Shown here: positions 15,485 through 22,558 of the stretch, one piece after another
Numbering within the stretch: position 1 is the stretch's first letter
Layout: every line of letters starts with the position of its first letter
From: CAYUMU01 sp964445985
GTDB taxonomy: Bacteria > Planctomycetota > Planctomycetia > Pirellulales > S012-138
Length of the DNA: 22,558 bases
Assembly: GCA_964445985.1 (NCBI GenBank)
Contig: CAYUMU010000100.1
Span: 1-22,558 of the forward strand
Reading direction: 5' to 3'
Program-made: the position numbers and the translations under genes
The notes under the pieces: generated by a model
The model's input: the letters and a program-made list of their open reading frames with translations, nothing else
The model's database searches: none
Told to the model about the DNA's origin: nothing

Positions 15485-16051
15485 TTAATTGCTACCCTTC
15501 TTTACCCGCTCGGCCACGCGGGGTAATTCGTGGCGCAGGGCGTATTCGTCGGCGCAGGCGGCCAGGGCATCCGCGGGAAGGGAATCCCATTCGGGGTGCT
15601 GATCGATGGCTGCCACGACTCGGGCGAGGGCGTAGCCTTTGCATAGGCGTTCATAAACGTAGCGGTCGCGGGCTTCCACTTTCTTGTCGAGCACGTCCTT
15701 GCGCTTGCCCGGTTCGATGATTCGCAGCCCTCGAATCTCGAGCATCATGCGGCCCATTTCGATGAGATTGGATTTGGCTTCGAGATCGCCGTCGATGACC
15801 AATTGGCGCGCGGCAACTGCCAGCGTGGCCAGATTTTGTCGCTCGCGTTCGCTCAGGCATTCCGACCAGGCGATCGGGCGAACATCCAGTTCCTCCGATT
15901 CCTCCCACTCGTCGTAAATAAGCCAGGCCAACATCTCGCGGCAGGCCTTGCCGTCTTCGGGCGAAGGCTTTTTTGTCGCCAGCAGTCGTTCGACAAATTG
16001 TTTTAGTCGATGGTCCAACTCGGGAAGCTCATCGGGGCCAAGCATGGGCAT
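15485..16051 (-). CDS. Hypothetical acidic, helix-rich protein
   Basis: The gene encodes 188 residues from ATG 16051, with AGGAG upstream; a second ATG at 16045 is possible. It is predicted soluble and mostly helical, with an acidic middle (IYDEWEESEELDVRP) and a basic stretch EPGKRKDVLDKKVEARDRYVY cut into helix-like segments around 117-137. The C-terminal HPEWDSLPADALAACADEYA follows. There is no signal peptide, membrane segment, cysteine motif or known catalytic pattern that I can recognise. It does not overlap or abut another gene. The codon pattern and ribosome binding site support a real gene; function is unknown. Confidence 0.65.
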   Translation of the reverse strand: MPMLGPDELPELDHRLKQFVERLLATKKPSPEDGKACREMLAWLIYDEWEESEELDVRPIAWSECLSERERQNLATLAVAARQLVIDGDLEAKSNLIEMGRMMLEIRGLRIIEPGKRKDVLDKKVEARDRYVYERLCKGYALARVVAAIDQHPEWDSLPADALAACADEYALRHELPRVAERVKKGSN

Positions 16052-16283
16052 TGGTCGGAAATCTCCTGCAAGAACCTTCTACGGCGACGGCGAGGGAGTA
16101 GGGATTTACTAATCAAGCAGGAAATACCGGCGTGCCCGGCCAAACCTCCGTGGCGGTGGCACCCCGTCTCCGTGAACCAAGTTTGCCCTCCCAGCCTAAT
16201 AAACGCAACGCGGCAGGCAAGTCAGAGCAACTCACCATAAGAATAGCTCGCCATCGCGAGGGGCAAGTAGCGTGGCCAGGCTC

Positions 16284-16979
16284 TTAGCCGGGCCGGGAAC
16301 TTGCCCGATTTTCTTCGGCGGCGCTGGCTCGATAGTAATTGGGCACCAGCTGCCAAAGGTCGTGCCGTTCGCCAGCGGTAAAGTGCTTCCAGCCCAGGGA
16401 GGCGACTGCGGCGGCGCGGGGGTGCCACAGGCTCTCCGGCAAGATTGGCTGGTTTTCGGGAAGCTTGCTCCGCAATTTTTCCAGCACCGGGCCAACCAGG
16501 TCGAGGTTGGGATCCAGGCCGCTCAGCCAGGCGTCGATATCCACGATCGCCGTTTCCTGGCGTAGCTGCATTGCGCCGTTCTCGTTGCGCTCGAAGGTGG
16601 CCGAAAAGAGTTGCTTGCGCTGGGCGTCGAGCACGGCGTTCAGCCGGGTGCACGGGGGCGGCGCCTGTTCGGCCAAGACCGCCAGTGAATGGACGCCGAG
16701 CAGTTCGGCTCCCGTGGCGAAGGCCATGGTTTTGGCGGTGGTCACCCCGCAGCGCAAACCGGTGAAACTGCCAGGACCCGTGGCCACCAGAATCAAGTCG
16801 AGCTCGGCGGGCGCCCAGCGGTTGGCGGAGAGCAGATCGCGAATGCCGGGCGCCAGGCTTTGCGCCATCCGCACTTCGGTGGGAAGCACGTGTTGCACGA
16901 GGAGCTGGTCGTTTTCGGCCAGGGCAATACTGCCGGTAAAGCCGACGGTTTCGATGGCCAGAATGCGCGTCATCGTCAA
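16284..16979 (-). CDS. tsaB: tRNA threonylcarbamoyladenosine biosynthesis protein TsaB
   Basis: The gene encodes 231 residues, normal for TsaB. TsaB is the ASKHA-fold partner of TsaD and TsaE in making t6A at position 37 of ANN-decoding tRNAs. The N-terminus ILAIETVGFTGSIAL matches the first ASKHA strand pair. MAQSLAPGI (38-46) replaces the usual HS..L block, and GPGSFTGLR (68-76) is the hallmark TsaB motif, followed by VTTAKTMAFATG. A second ATG two codons in is an alternative start. It lies 40 bases after tmk on the same strand and probably shares its transcript. The C-terminus ends WQLVPNYYRASAAEENRA, as usual for the family. Confidence 0.93.
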   Translation of the reverse strand: MTMTRILAIETVGFTGSIALAENDQLLVQHVLPTEVRMAQSLAPGIRDLLSANRWAPAELDLILVATGPGSFTGLRCGVTTAKTMAFATGAELLGVHSLAVLAEQAPPPCTRLNAVLDAQRKQLFSATFERNENGAMQLRQETAIVDIDAWLSGLDPNLDLVGPVLEKLRSKLPENQPILPESLWHPRAAAVASLGWKHFTAGERHDLWQLVPNYYRASAAEENRASSRPG

Positions 16980-17019
16980 ACTTTCTCACGCTGCTCGGGG
17001 GGGCGGCGGCAGGCGTAGT

Positions 17020-17670
17020 TTATCCCAGTACTTTCAGGGCCGCCTCGCGCACCAGAAGGTGAACCTCTTCCACACTGCCGGCCGCGTTGATGACGGCAAT
17101 TTGCTCCGGGTTGCGCCGGGCCTCGGCCAGGAAGCCCTCGCGCAGCCGCTGCTGGTATTCGGCGCCCCGCTGCTCTAGCCGATCGGGCTTGCGCTGGATG
17201 CGGGCGGTGGCGACTTCGGACGGCAAGTCGAACAGCAAAATGAGATCGGGGCTGACGCCTCCCACGGCAAAATTGCCGAGTTGCCAAAGGTCGTCGGTCG
17301 GAATGCCGCCGGCGTGGCCTTGGTAAACCACATTGGCCAGCAAGAAGCGGTCGCTGACCACCACCTGCTCGGCCTTGAGGGCAGGGCGGATGACTTCGTC
17401 GACCAGTTCGGCGCGCGCGGCCATGTAGAGCAGGGCCTCGGCACGGGGCGAAATTTGCGAGGCCGGGTCGAGGAGCAGCTTGCGGATGGCTTCGCCCGTG
17501 GGCGTGCCGCCGGGGTCGCGACAGATCACCACGCTGTGACCGAGCGACTGAAGCCACTGGGTGAATAGGACGAGCTGCGTGGATTTGCCCGTGCCATCGA
17601 TGCCATCGAACGCGAAAAACAATGCGTTACCCTCGTGATTCACAAAATCGCAGCCTGGCTCCATCCGCAT
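17020..17670 (-). CDS. tmk: Thymidylate kinase
   Basis: The gene encodes 216 residues and phosphorylates dTMP to dTDP in the cytoplasm. Visible motifs are the P-loop FDGIDGTGKST (21-31), RDPGGT (51-56; RE in most enzymes, RD here), SDRFLLANVVYQG (106-118) with the DR pair, and the lid QRKPDRLEQRG (159-169). The start is uncertain. ATG 17670 has no clear ribosome binding site, while a TTG at 17622 gives the family-typical start just before FFAFDGIDG and is preceded by GAGGG at good spacing. The true protein may therefore be 16 residues shorter. It is the first gene of a likely tmk-tsaB operon and stands divergent to the FGE-like gene. Confidence 0.93.
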   Translation of the reverse strand: MRMEPGCDFVNHEGNALFFAFDGIDGTGKSTQLVLFTQWLQSLGHSVVICRDPGGTPTGEAIRKLLLDPASQISPRAEALLYMAARAELVDEVIRPALKAEQVVVSDRFLLANVVYQGHAGGIPTDDLWQLGNFAVGGVSPDLILLFDLPSEVATARIQRKPDRLEQRGAEYQQRLREGFLAEARRNPEQIAVINAAGSVEEVHLLVREAALKVLG

Positions 17671-17775
17671 TACGGTTCAGGGAAGCCAGCCCGCACCGCC
17701 ACACCTCTTCAGCTTACCGATCGAGGCCCCGTTCGACGAGGTGCCAGGAATTGCTTGATGTGGCCGGGCGGCGGC

Positions 17776-17804
17776 GTGACTCCGGGGGGAAGATGGGGTA
17801 GATT
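17776..17804 (+). promoter_or_regulatory. Weak candidate promoter of the FGE-like gene
   Basis: GTGACT (17776-17781) and TAGATT (17799-17804), 17 bases apart, match the sigma70 consensus at four of six positions each. The site is about 90 bases upstream of the ATG at 17897, in the divergent spacer with tmk. GGGG and CCCC flank the -10 and form a small dyad. Confidence 0.25.
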
Positions 17805-17896
17805 ATCCCCCCGTGTGGCTGAATGTTCGCTCTGGCGGATCGTTTGGCCACCTCGGAGCATTTTTCGTTGCCGAATTTGGCCAGGAGCTTCTCCCG

Positions 17897-18694
17897 ATGA
17901 CACTTGTACTGGGCATCGCAGCCCTGATGGCGGCCAACGTGGACGGTGAACAGCTCAAGTTGCTGAAGACATTTCAAGACGAGTTCGTGCAGATCACGCC
18001 AGGCCAGGGCGACTTTCCGGCCAGCTTTGCAATGGTCGATCCTGGCAACGCCGATGCCAAGCCGCATCGGGTAACGGTCAAGCAGCCGTTCGCGATGGCC
18101 AAGTACGAAGTTCCGCAGAACCTGTGGGAAGCCGTGATGGGCGAGAACCCCAGCCGCTGGAAGGGGCCGAGAAACTCAGTCGAAATGCTATCGCACGCCG
18201 AGGCCGTGGCCTTTTGCCAAAAGGCCACGGCGCTGATGCGAGAAGCCAAGTTGATCGGCGACGACGAAGAGATCCGTTTGCCGAGCGAAGCCGAGTGGGA
18301 ATACGCCGCTCGAGCGGGCACCACCACGGCCTATTCGTTTGGCGACGACGTTCAGAAGTTGAACGATTACGGCTGGCACACGGGCAACGCGGCGGGGAAC
18401 GATCCGCCGGTGGGGGCCAAAAAGCCCAATCCGTGGGGGCTGTACGACATGCACGGCTACTTGTGGGAATGGTGCGCCGATCCTTGGCACGCCAATTATG
18501 AGGGGGCTCCGACAGACGGTTCGGTGTGGCAACAGGGGGGCGACGCCAAGCGGAACGTGATGCGGGGCGGAAGTTGGAAAGACGCCGGAGAAAAGTTGAC
18601 CAGCGGCCACCGTTCGTCGGCCGCCTCGAACACGCGCGACGACGCCGTGGGGCTGCGGTGCGTGCTGGCGAAAATCAATAAAAAATCCCCGTAA
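17897..18694 (+). CDS. FGE-sulfatase (SUMF1) fold protein without the catalytic cysteine pair
   Basis: The gene encodes 265 residues from ATG 17897 (GGAG nine bases upstream). The N-terminal 15 residues are hydrophobic and may be a short signal, but no cleavage site is clear. The fold signatures are complete: MAKYEVPQNLWEAVMGENPS (67-86), RLPSEAEWEYAARAG (127-141), NPWGLYDMHGYLWEWCAD (178-195), RGGSW (223-227) and the final GLRCV (252-256). True formylglycine-generating enzymes have two cysteines in the segment between RGGSW and GFRC. Here that segment reads TSGHRSSAASNTRDD, with none. It is therefore probably not a sulfatase activator. Proteins of this fold serve many roles (iron oxidases such as EgtB, binding proteins, kinase-linked modules). 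No sulfatase gene is nearby. Confidence 0.85.
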   Translation: MTLVLGIAALMAANVDGEQLKLLKTFQDEFVQITPGQGDFPASFAMVDPGNADAKPHRVTVKQPFAMAKYEVPQNLWEAVMGENPSRWKGPRNSVEMLSHAEAVAFCQKATALMREAKLIGDDEEIRLPSEAEWEYAARAGTTTAYSFGDDVQKLNDYGWHTGNAAGNDPPVGAKKPNPWGLYDMHGYLWEWCADPWHANYEGAPTDGSVWQQGGDAKRNVMRGGSWKDAGEKLTSGHRSSAASNTRDDAVGLRCVLAKINKKSP

Positions 18695-19085
18695 ACTGAT
18701 CTTGACGCGCAAAATCGCCGCACTCTAGATTGTGTAACGAAGCTGCGGGCGGAGAAGTCCCCGTCCCGCACTTCGCGAAGCAGGAGCCATCGGTCTCAAG
18801 TTCTCGGGTATTTTGACCCCAGCGCAAGAGATTCCCGCCACCGGCTCTTGGTCAGCGCTCGCTCCAATTTGGGCTGGAGCACCTTCGAAATCGCCACCGT
18901 TTTGCACTCCACCCCCTGGAGGGCAGTTGCGGTCGAGCGATGGGATTTGATCCGCCGTCAGCGTTCGGGAACCCCCACCCCCCACCCGCCGATGCTGGCT
19001 GCCAATACCGGCGAAATTGCCGCGGTGTGCTGCGATGGAGCCCCCCCAGTTCGTGACTACTTTTTTTGCCAACAGGAGGTCGGCC
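18695..19085. other. Long leader region of csrA
   Basis: No gene is credible. The region holds a promoter candidate at its upstream end (18702-18731), a hairpin GCTCCA-N8-TGGAGC at 18861-18880, and the csrA ribosome binding site at its downstream end (AGGAGG, 19075-19080). If the promoter is real the leader is close to 345 bases long. Confidence 0.45.
18702..18731 (+). promoter_or_regulatory. Candidate sigma70 promoter upstream of csrA
   Basis: TTGACG (18702-18707, five of six) and TAGATT (18726-18731, four of six) are 18 bases apart. It begins 8 bases after the stop of the FGE-like gene, so csrA is likely transcribed independently of it. Confidence 0.45.
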
Positions 19086-19289
19086 ATGTTAGTGTTGTCG
19101 CGTCGCGTGAACGATACGGTCATCGTCGGAAGTGACATTACGATCAAGGTTTTGGAGATTCGAGGGAACCGGGTTCGGTTGGGGATTTCGGCTCCCCCCG
19201 AGGTGCCGGTTCATCGATCGGAAGTTGCCGAAAGCTGCCTCGCGGAGTGCGCCGCGAGAGAATTGCCCGCGGCTTGTCCGAGCACCTAA
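19086..19289 (+). CDS. csrA: Carbon storage regulator CsrA (RsmA)
   Basis: The gene encodes 67 residues from ATG 19086, with a very strong AGGAGG ribosome binding site. CsrA is a homodimeric RNA-binding protein that binds GGA motifs in mRNA leaders and controls translation and stability. The first 48 residues fit the family closely: MLVLSRRVNDTVIVG, IKVLEIRGNRVRLGISAPPEV and PVHRSEV, with the RNA-contacting Leu4 and Arg44 conserved. The last 19 residues (ESCLAECAARELPAACPST) are an extension with three cysteines, unlike most CsrA tails. The ribosome binding site itself contains ACAGGAGGT, close to the CsrA target consensus, so autoregulation is plausible. FliW and flagellar genes, frequent partners, are not in the window. 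Confidence 0.93.
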   Translation: MLVLSRRVNDTVIVGSDITIKVLEIRGNRVRLGISAPPEVPVHRSEVAESCLAECAARELPAACPST

Positions 19290-19363
19290 AACCTGGCGCC
19301 GACGCAGCGTTCTTTACTCCGCCGCGTGCCTCACCCCCTGCCAACCTTGCGGCGATTATCTGC

Positions 19364-19392
19364 TTGCGCCAACGCGACTCTTGGCGTAAACT
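19364..19392 (+). promoter_or_regulatory. Dyad overlapping a weak promoter before the CmaA-like gene
   Basis: TTGCGCCAA (19364-19372) and TTGGCGTAA (19381-19389) form nine-base arms with one mismatch around eight bases. The same bases hold a weak -35 (TTGCGC, 19364-19369) and -10 (TAAACT, 19387-19392) at 17-base spacing. The dyad may be an operator covering the promoter, about 112 bases before the ATG at 19504. Confidence 0.3.
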
Positions 19393-19503
19393 CTCCCTGA
19401 TACCGCGCGCGGCGCATGGAGTTCCCGGTGAGACGGTCGTGCCGCCGTGGTGGTTGACCGGCAGTCATTTGCGTCGCCTTCAAGTGGGGTGAGGAACGGT
19501 AGC

Positions 19504-20385
19504 ATGTCGAAAATGAAGCCCTTTTATCAACAGGTTCAATCGCATTACGACCTGTCCGACGACTTCTTCAAGTTGTTTCTCGACCCCACCCTGACCTACA
19601 GCTGCGCGTACTTTGAACGCGATGACATGAGCTTGGAGCAGGCGCAGCGGGCCAAGATCGACTTGTCGCTGGGCAAGTGCGATCTCAAGCCTGGCATGAC
19701 GTTGCTCGATATTGGCTGTGGCTGGGGCGCGACGATGCGGCGGGCCTTTGAGAAATACGACGTCAACGTGATCGGCCTGACGCTGAGCCGCAACCAGTGT
19801 GAGCATGTGCGCGAGACGCTGGCCAAACTGCCCGGCCCTCGCACGGCCGAAGTGCGACTACAAGGCTGGGAGGAGTTTGAGGGCCAGGTCGATCGAATTG
19901 TGAGCATCGGCGCCTTCGAGCACTTTCGCCGGGAGCGTTACGGCGCCTTCTTCGAGCGTTGCCACAACGCGTTACCCGACGATGGGCGGATGATGCTGCA
20001 CAGCATCGTGGCCTATAAGATGCATACGTTGGAAGAGATGGGCATTCCCGTCAACCACGAGAATGTGCTTTTCGGCAAATTTATCGCCAAGGAGATATTT
20101 CCCGGCGGCGAATTGTGCGAGCCGGTTGAAGTTACCGACGCCGCCGAGGCGGGCGGTTTCGAGGTCGAAAAAGTGCAACCTCTGCAACTGCACTACGCCC
20201 GCACGCTGGATTGCTGGGCGAACGCACTCTCGGCCCGCAAAGACGAGGCGATTGCCCTGTCTTCCGAAGAGATGTACGAGCGGTTCAGAAAATACCTCAC
20301 CGGTTGTGCGGCCCATTTTCGGAGTGGCCACATCAATGTGATGCAGTTCACGCTGGTCAAAGCCGGGAAGTTCAAGGCGCCCTAA
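19504..20385 (+). CDS. Cyclopropane mycolic acid synthase-like SAM methyltransferase
   Basis: The gene encodes 293 residues, the size of the mycobacterial CmaA/MmaA enzymes and about 90 shorter than the usual bacterial Cfa. The start is ATG 19504, with GAGG upstream. SAM-binding motifs are LLDIGCGWGATM (67-78) and VIGLTLSRNQ (89-98). The active-site set of CmaA1 (Cys35, Glu140, His167, Tyr232) has equivalents one residue earlier: Cys34 in TYSCAYFERDDMS, Glu139 in GAFEHF, His166 in MLHSI and Tyr231 in HYARTLDCWA. The N-terminal YDLSDDFFKLFLDPT is also very close to the mycobacterial proteins. It should transfer methyl groups to membrane-bound or protein-bound unsaturated acyl chains. Planctomycetes do not make mycolic acids, so the natural substrate is open. 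No other lipid gene is adjacent. Confidence 0.9.
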   Translation: MSKMKPFYQQVQSHYDLSDDFFKLFLDPTLTYSCAYFERDDMSLEQAQRAKIDLSLGKCDLKPGMTLLDIGCGWGATMRRAFEKYDVNVIGLTLSRNQCEHVRETLAKLPGPRTAEVRLQGWEEFEGQVDRIVSIGAFEHFRRERYGAFFERCHNALPDDGRMMLHSIVAYKMHTLEEMGIPVNHENVLFGKFIAKEIFPGGELCEPVEVTDAAEAGGFEVEKVQPLQLHYARTLDCWANALSARKDEAIALSSEEMYERFRKYLTGCAAHFRSGHINVMQFTLVKAGKFKAP

Positions 20386-20762
20386 GAGCCTATCCGAGAA
20401 CCCTGTTTCCCCCTCAGCCCCCGGAAATACCAGGGAGAGGGGAGAAAAGGGTTTCGCGAGGCTGCTTTCACTCGACGGGGTTGCAAGCCGCTCAAAGCCC
20501 GCGAAAATCCTACACCCCTAGAAAACGGTAGGGTGAGGGACATCGAAGTTGGTCGGCGGGCAGAAACAGAATTCTGGTGATCTTGGGACCGGAGCTGGCC
20601 AGGCAGCGGGTGCTAGCGGCGAGTTTTCCGATTGCGCAAAGTTTTCCACAAAGTCCGCTCGCGGAATGTCCGATAACTTCCCCTGCCGCCAGACGAGGAG
20701 GACGAACGTCGGGCGGGTTTTCTGGAGGGGGGCGGGCGATTTACAGCCTGCGAGGTTCTGCT
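20386..20762. other. Spacer with terminator-like folded repeat
   Basis: Directly after the methyltransferase stop, imperfect arms at 20387-20403 and 20449-20463 (AGCCT...GAACCC with GGGTTTCGCGAGGCT) enclose inner complementary C-rich and G-rich segments. This makes a long interrupted stem at 20387-20463 that may end the transcript. Further on, CCCTA and TAGGG at about 20516-20533 form a small stem. No gene is seen. The ribosome binding site of the next gene (GAGG) closes the spacer. Confidence 0.4.
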
Positions 20763-22307
20763 ATGTCGTGCTTGCGCCTCCCGCGTTCGCGCTATTTTTC
20801 TGCCCTGATGGCAGCCCTGGTCTTGGGTTCGGCAGTCGTTTCCGCCGCGCCTGGTGAGCCGACTCCGGCCTTGCGTGAAAATGAGCCCACGCCGGCGTCG
20901 CCGGAGGGATCGGTCACGCCCGCTTCCACCAAATTCTATCGAGCCCGTGGTTGGAGCGATTCGGACACCGCGGGCGCCGATCGGCAATTGCGTTGGGTTC
21001 GCCCCACGCGTTATCAAGAGGCCGACGACGCGGTCCAAATCCCGCCGTCCCCATTCGATCCGGCGCCGCGCGGCTTTGCGCCGGCCGAAGATACTTCGCC
21101 TTCCGATCGCCCCCTGCCTGCCGCACCTCCCAGTCGGCCTCAGCCAGGCCAACACGGGGCCGAGCCGCCGAGGGGCCAGCCGGAGGAACTTTCTCCGCCG
21201 GCCGCGGACGAGCCCGCGGAACGGAGCCTGCTGCGAGGGCCTGGCGGCGCCTTTTCGGATGGCGACTTCGAAGAAGACCCTTCGTATTACGATGGCGAAT
21301 ACGGACCCGGGGCTTACGATCCGCATCAACCCTACGACGACCCGGCAGGTTGCGGCCCTCAGGGCTGCGGACCCAACGGCTGCGGAGTCGACAACGGTTG
21401 CGGCGGGGAAGGCCGCGGCGGCAACTGCGCCGTCGATTGCTGCTGCCAGGGGAGTTGCTGCGATTGCTTCTCGTGCTGCAGCCATCCCGGCTATTGGGAC
21501 TGTTGCTGGTGCTCGTGGTGCTGGTGGGAAAACCTCTCGGTGTTCGCCGGACCGGCCGGCTTTAAAGGCCCGCTCGACCTGGGCCGCAACGGTAGCTTTG
21601 GTTTCAGCGAAGGTCTGAACTGGAGCATGCCGCTGTTTCCGCACGCCGGCATCGGCGCTCAATTTGGTTTTCGGGCCGTGCAGTCCAACTTCTCCGGCAA
21701 TAGCATCGAAGGCGGTGGCGGCGGCCGCGACCAGCTCTTTGCCACCCTGGGCTTGTTTCGCCGCACCCATTGCGGGTTTCAATACGGGATTGCCGCCGAC
21801 TTCTTAGAAGACGATTACTACGACGACATCAGCGTCTCGCAGTATCGCGGCGAATTCAGCCTCATCCATCCTTCGGGACACGAAGTGGGCTTCTACGCCG
21901 CGTTTGGCGGCGAATCCGATCAGGGTTTCATCCCGCCCATCGTGGGCGGCAATACCTTCCCGCTACTGACCAATTGGGAAGCGACCGATCAGTACGCCCT
22001 GTTCTACCGCTACACCATGTGCGACGGCGGCAGCCTGAAGCTGTATGCCGGCGGCACCAGCCAAAGCGGCGGTTTGGTCGGCGGCGACCTGCGGCTGCCT
22101 CTCTCGTGCCGCTGGGCGTTTGCCAGCAACTTTGCCTACGCTTCGGCCGGCTCGGGCGACGACTCCAGCTACTCGCGAGAGTCGTGGGGGCTCGGCGCCT
22201 CGCTCGAATTCTTCCCCGGCTGCGTGAAGGGGACCGGCAACTACTCCTGGCTGCGTCCACTGTTCAACGTGGCCGACAACAGCACGTTCTTTGTGAAGCG
22301 GGAATAG
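20763..22307 (+). CDS. Exported planctomycete protein with cysteine-rich belt and C-terminal beta-barrel-like domain
   Basis: The gene encodes 514 residues from ATG 20763 (GAGG upstream). A signal peptide (about 1-29, ending VVSAA) is followed by 130 residues rich in proline and acidic residues, probably disordered. Then comes a cysteine belt (about residues 196-258) with 17 cysteines: first GCGPQGCGPNGCG repeats, then clusters such as CCCQGSCCDC and WDCCWCSWCWW. The C-terminal 250 residues start ENLSVFAGPAGFKGPLDLG and alternate strand-like segments (FGFSEGLNW, GAQFGFRAVQSN, YGIAADFLEDDYYDD). I believe databases class this part as DUF6666, a family restricted to planctomycetes, but could not verify it. 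It suggests an outer-membrane or surface barrel. Function is unknown. Confidence 0.8.
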   Translation: MSCLRLPRSRYFSALMAALVLGSAVVSAAPGEPTPALRENEPTPASPEGSVTPASTKFYRARGWSDSDTAGADRQLRWVRPTRYQEADDAVQIPPSPFDPAPRGFAPAEDTSPSDRPLPAAPPSRPQPGQHGAEPPRGQPEELSPPAADEPAERSLLRGPGGAFSDGDFEEDPSYYDGEYGPGAYDPHQPYDDPAGCGPQGCGPNGCGVDNGCGGEGRGGNCAVDCCCQGSCCDCFSCCSHPGYWDCCWCSWCWWENLSVFAGPAGFKGPLDLGRNGSFGFSEGLNWSMPLFPHAGIGAQFGFRAVQSNFSGNSIEGGGGGRDQLFATLGLFRRTHCGFQYGIAADFLEDDYYDDISVSQYRGEFSLIHPSGHEVGFYAAFGGESDQGFIPPIVGGNTFPLLTNWEATDQYALFYRYTMCDGGSLKLYAGGTSQSGGLVGGDLRLPLSCRWAFASNFAYASAGSGDDSSYSRESWGLGASLEFFPGCVKGTGNYSWLRPLFNVADNSTFFVKRE

Positions 22308-22498
22308 GGGCTGGGGAATAGTGGCTAGTGCCGCAAATCACAATTGAGGGTCCATGAAACGCGTTCTTTTCCTAGATTACGGCGTGGCGACTTCACCAAA
22401 GCTTCGCAGTTTGCCGTGTTTCTCTCGACGTGAAGCCCTTCCTCCCCTCTGATGACCGCGATATCTCACACGTCCCGGTCTTCGGGAGGAGGAAGGTT

Positions 22499-22558
22499 AT
22501 GTCTGGCAAGGCTGCCAAGATTGTGCTGACGGAAAAGCAGCAGAACGTGCTTCAAACG
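22499..22558 (+). mobile_element. Start of an IS630-type transposase gene, cut by the window end
   Basis: ATG 22499 follows a strong GGGAGGAGGAA ribosome binding site. The 20 codons present (MSGKAAKIVLTEKQQNVLQT) match the beginning of IS630-family helix-turn-helix transposase proteins common in planctomycetes. Only the extreme N-terminus is inside the window, so completeness and the element's ends cannot be judged. The bases 22308-22498 before it probably include its left end. Confidence 0.55.

Noticed and set aside
17897..18694. Annotation as a formylglycine-generating sulfatase activator
   Set aside because: Both catalytic cysteines are absent, so only the fold is claimed.
20613..21782. 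A 389-codon minus-strand frame opposite the cysteine-rich exported protein
   Set aside because: It lacks any ribosome binding site or domain and is very arginine/alanine-rich, while the plus strand has a signal peptide and a good ribosome binding site.

Overview
The window looks like a chromosomal segment of a planctomycete, probably a Pirellulales relative. The grounds are high G+C, loosely packed genes with long palindrome-rich spacers, several proteins of planctomycete type (a small basic protein with a C-terminal PTCSEILEVIR motif, a signal-peptide protein with a cysteine-rich belt, a large met-zincin metalloprotease) and a mix of McsA/McsB with CsrA. This is my recognition from sequence alone; no search was run. 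No rRNA, tRNA, CRISPR array or replication origin was seen.

Layout. Bases 1-1930 are a graveyard of broken mobile and repeat-protein genes: an IS66-type TnpA fragment, an unassigned gene remnant, stacked hairpins, and an open reading frame that joins RHS/YD repeats to the C-terminal part of a DDE transposase. Bases 2184-5483 hold small housekeeping and stress genes: a conserved basic protein (-), a membrane zinc peptidase of the YugP type (-), a cysteine-rich zinc-ribbon protein (+) placed tail to tail with an Ohr peroxidase (-), and a possible chorismate-lyase-like protein (-). An 830-base gene-poor gap with several palindromes follows, then a protein with two degenerate receiver-like halves (+). 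The mcsA-mcsB protein-arginine-kinase operon (-) has a good sigma70-type promoter and stands divergent to ilvD (+). A long inverted repeat separates ilvD from the convergent met-zincin gene (-). After another gap come a DUF454 membrane protein (+), a cassette of hairpins, an unknown 188-aa gene (-), and tmk-tsaB (-). Divergent from these is an FGE-fold protein without the catalytic cysteines (+). Then follow csrA with a long leader (+), a close relative of mycobacterial cyclopropane mycolic acid synthases (+), and a secreted cysteine-rich barrel-like protein (+). The first 20 codons of an IS630-type transposase close the window.

How the genes relate. Most are independent housekeeping units rather than one pathway. 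McsA/McsB (protein arginine phosphorylation), Ohr, the zinc-ribbon protein and the YugP-like peptidase fit a stress and protein-quality theme, but nothing beyond proximity links them. tmk and tsaB probably form an operon. I do not see a convincing new multi-gene system. The observations most worth checking are the hairpin cassette with an orphan promoter pointing into it, the CmaA-like methyltransferase, the RHS-transposase chimera, the altered phosphoarginine-sensing motif in McsB, and the C10 tract just upstream of ilvD.
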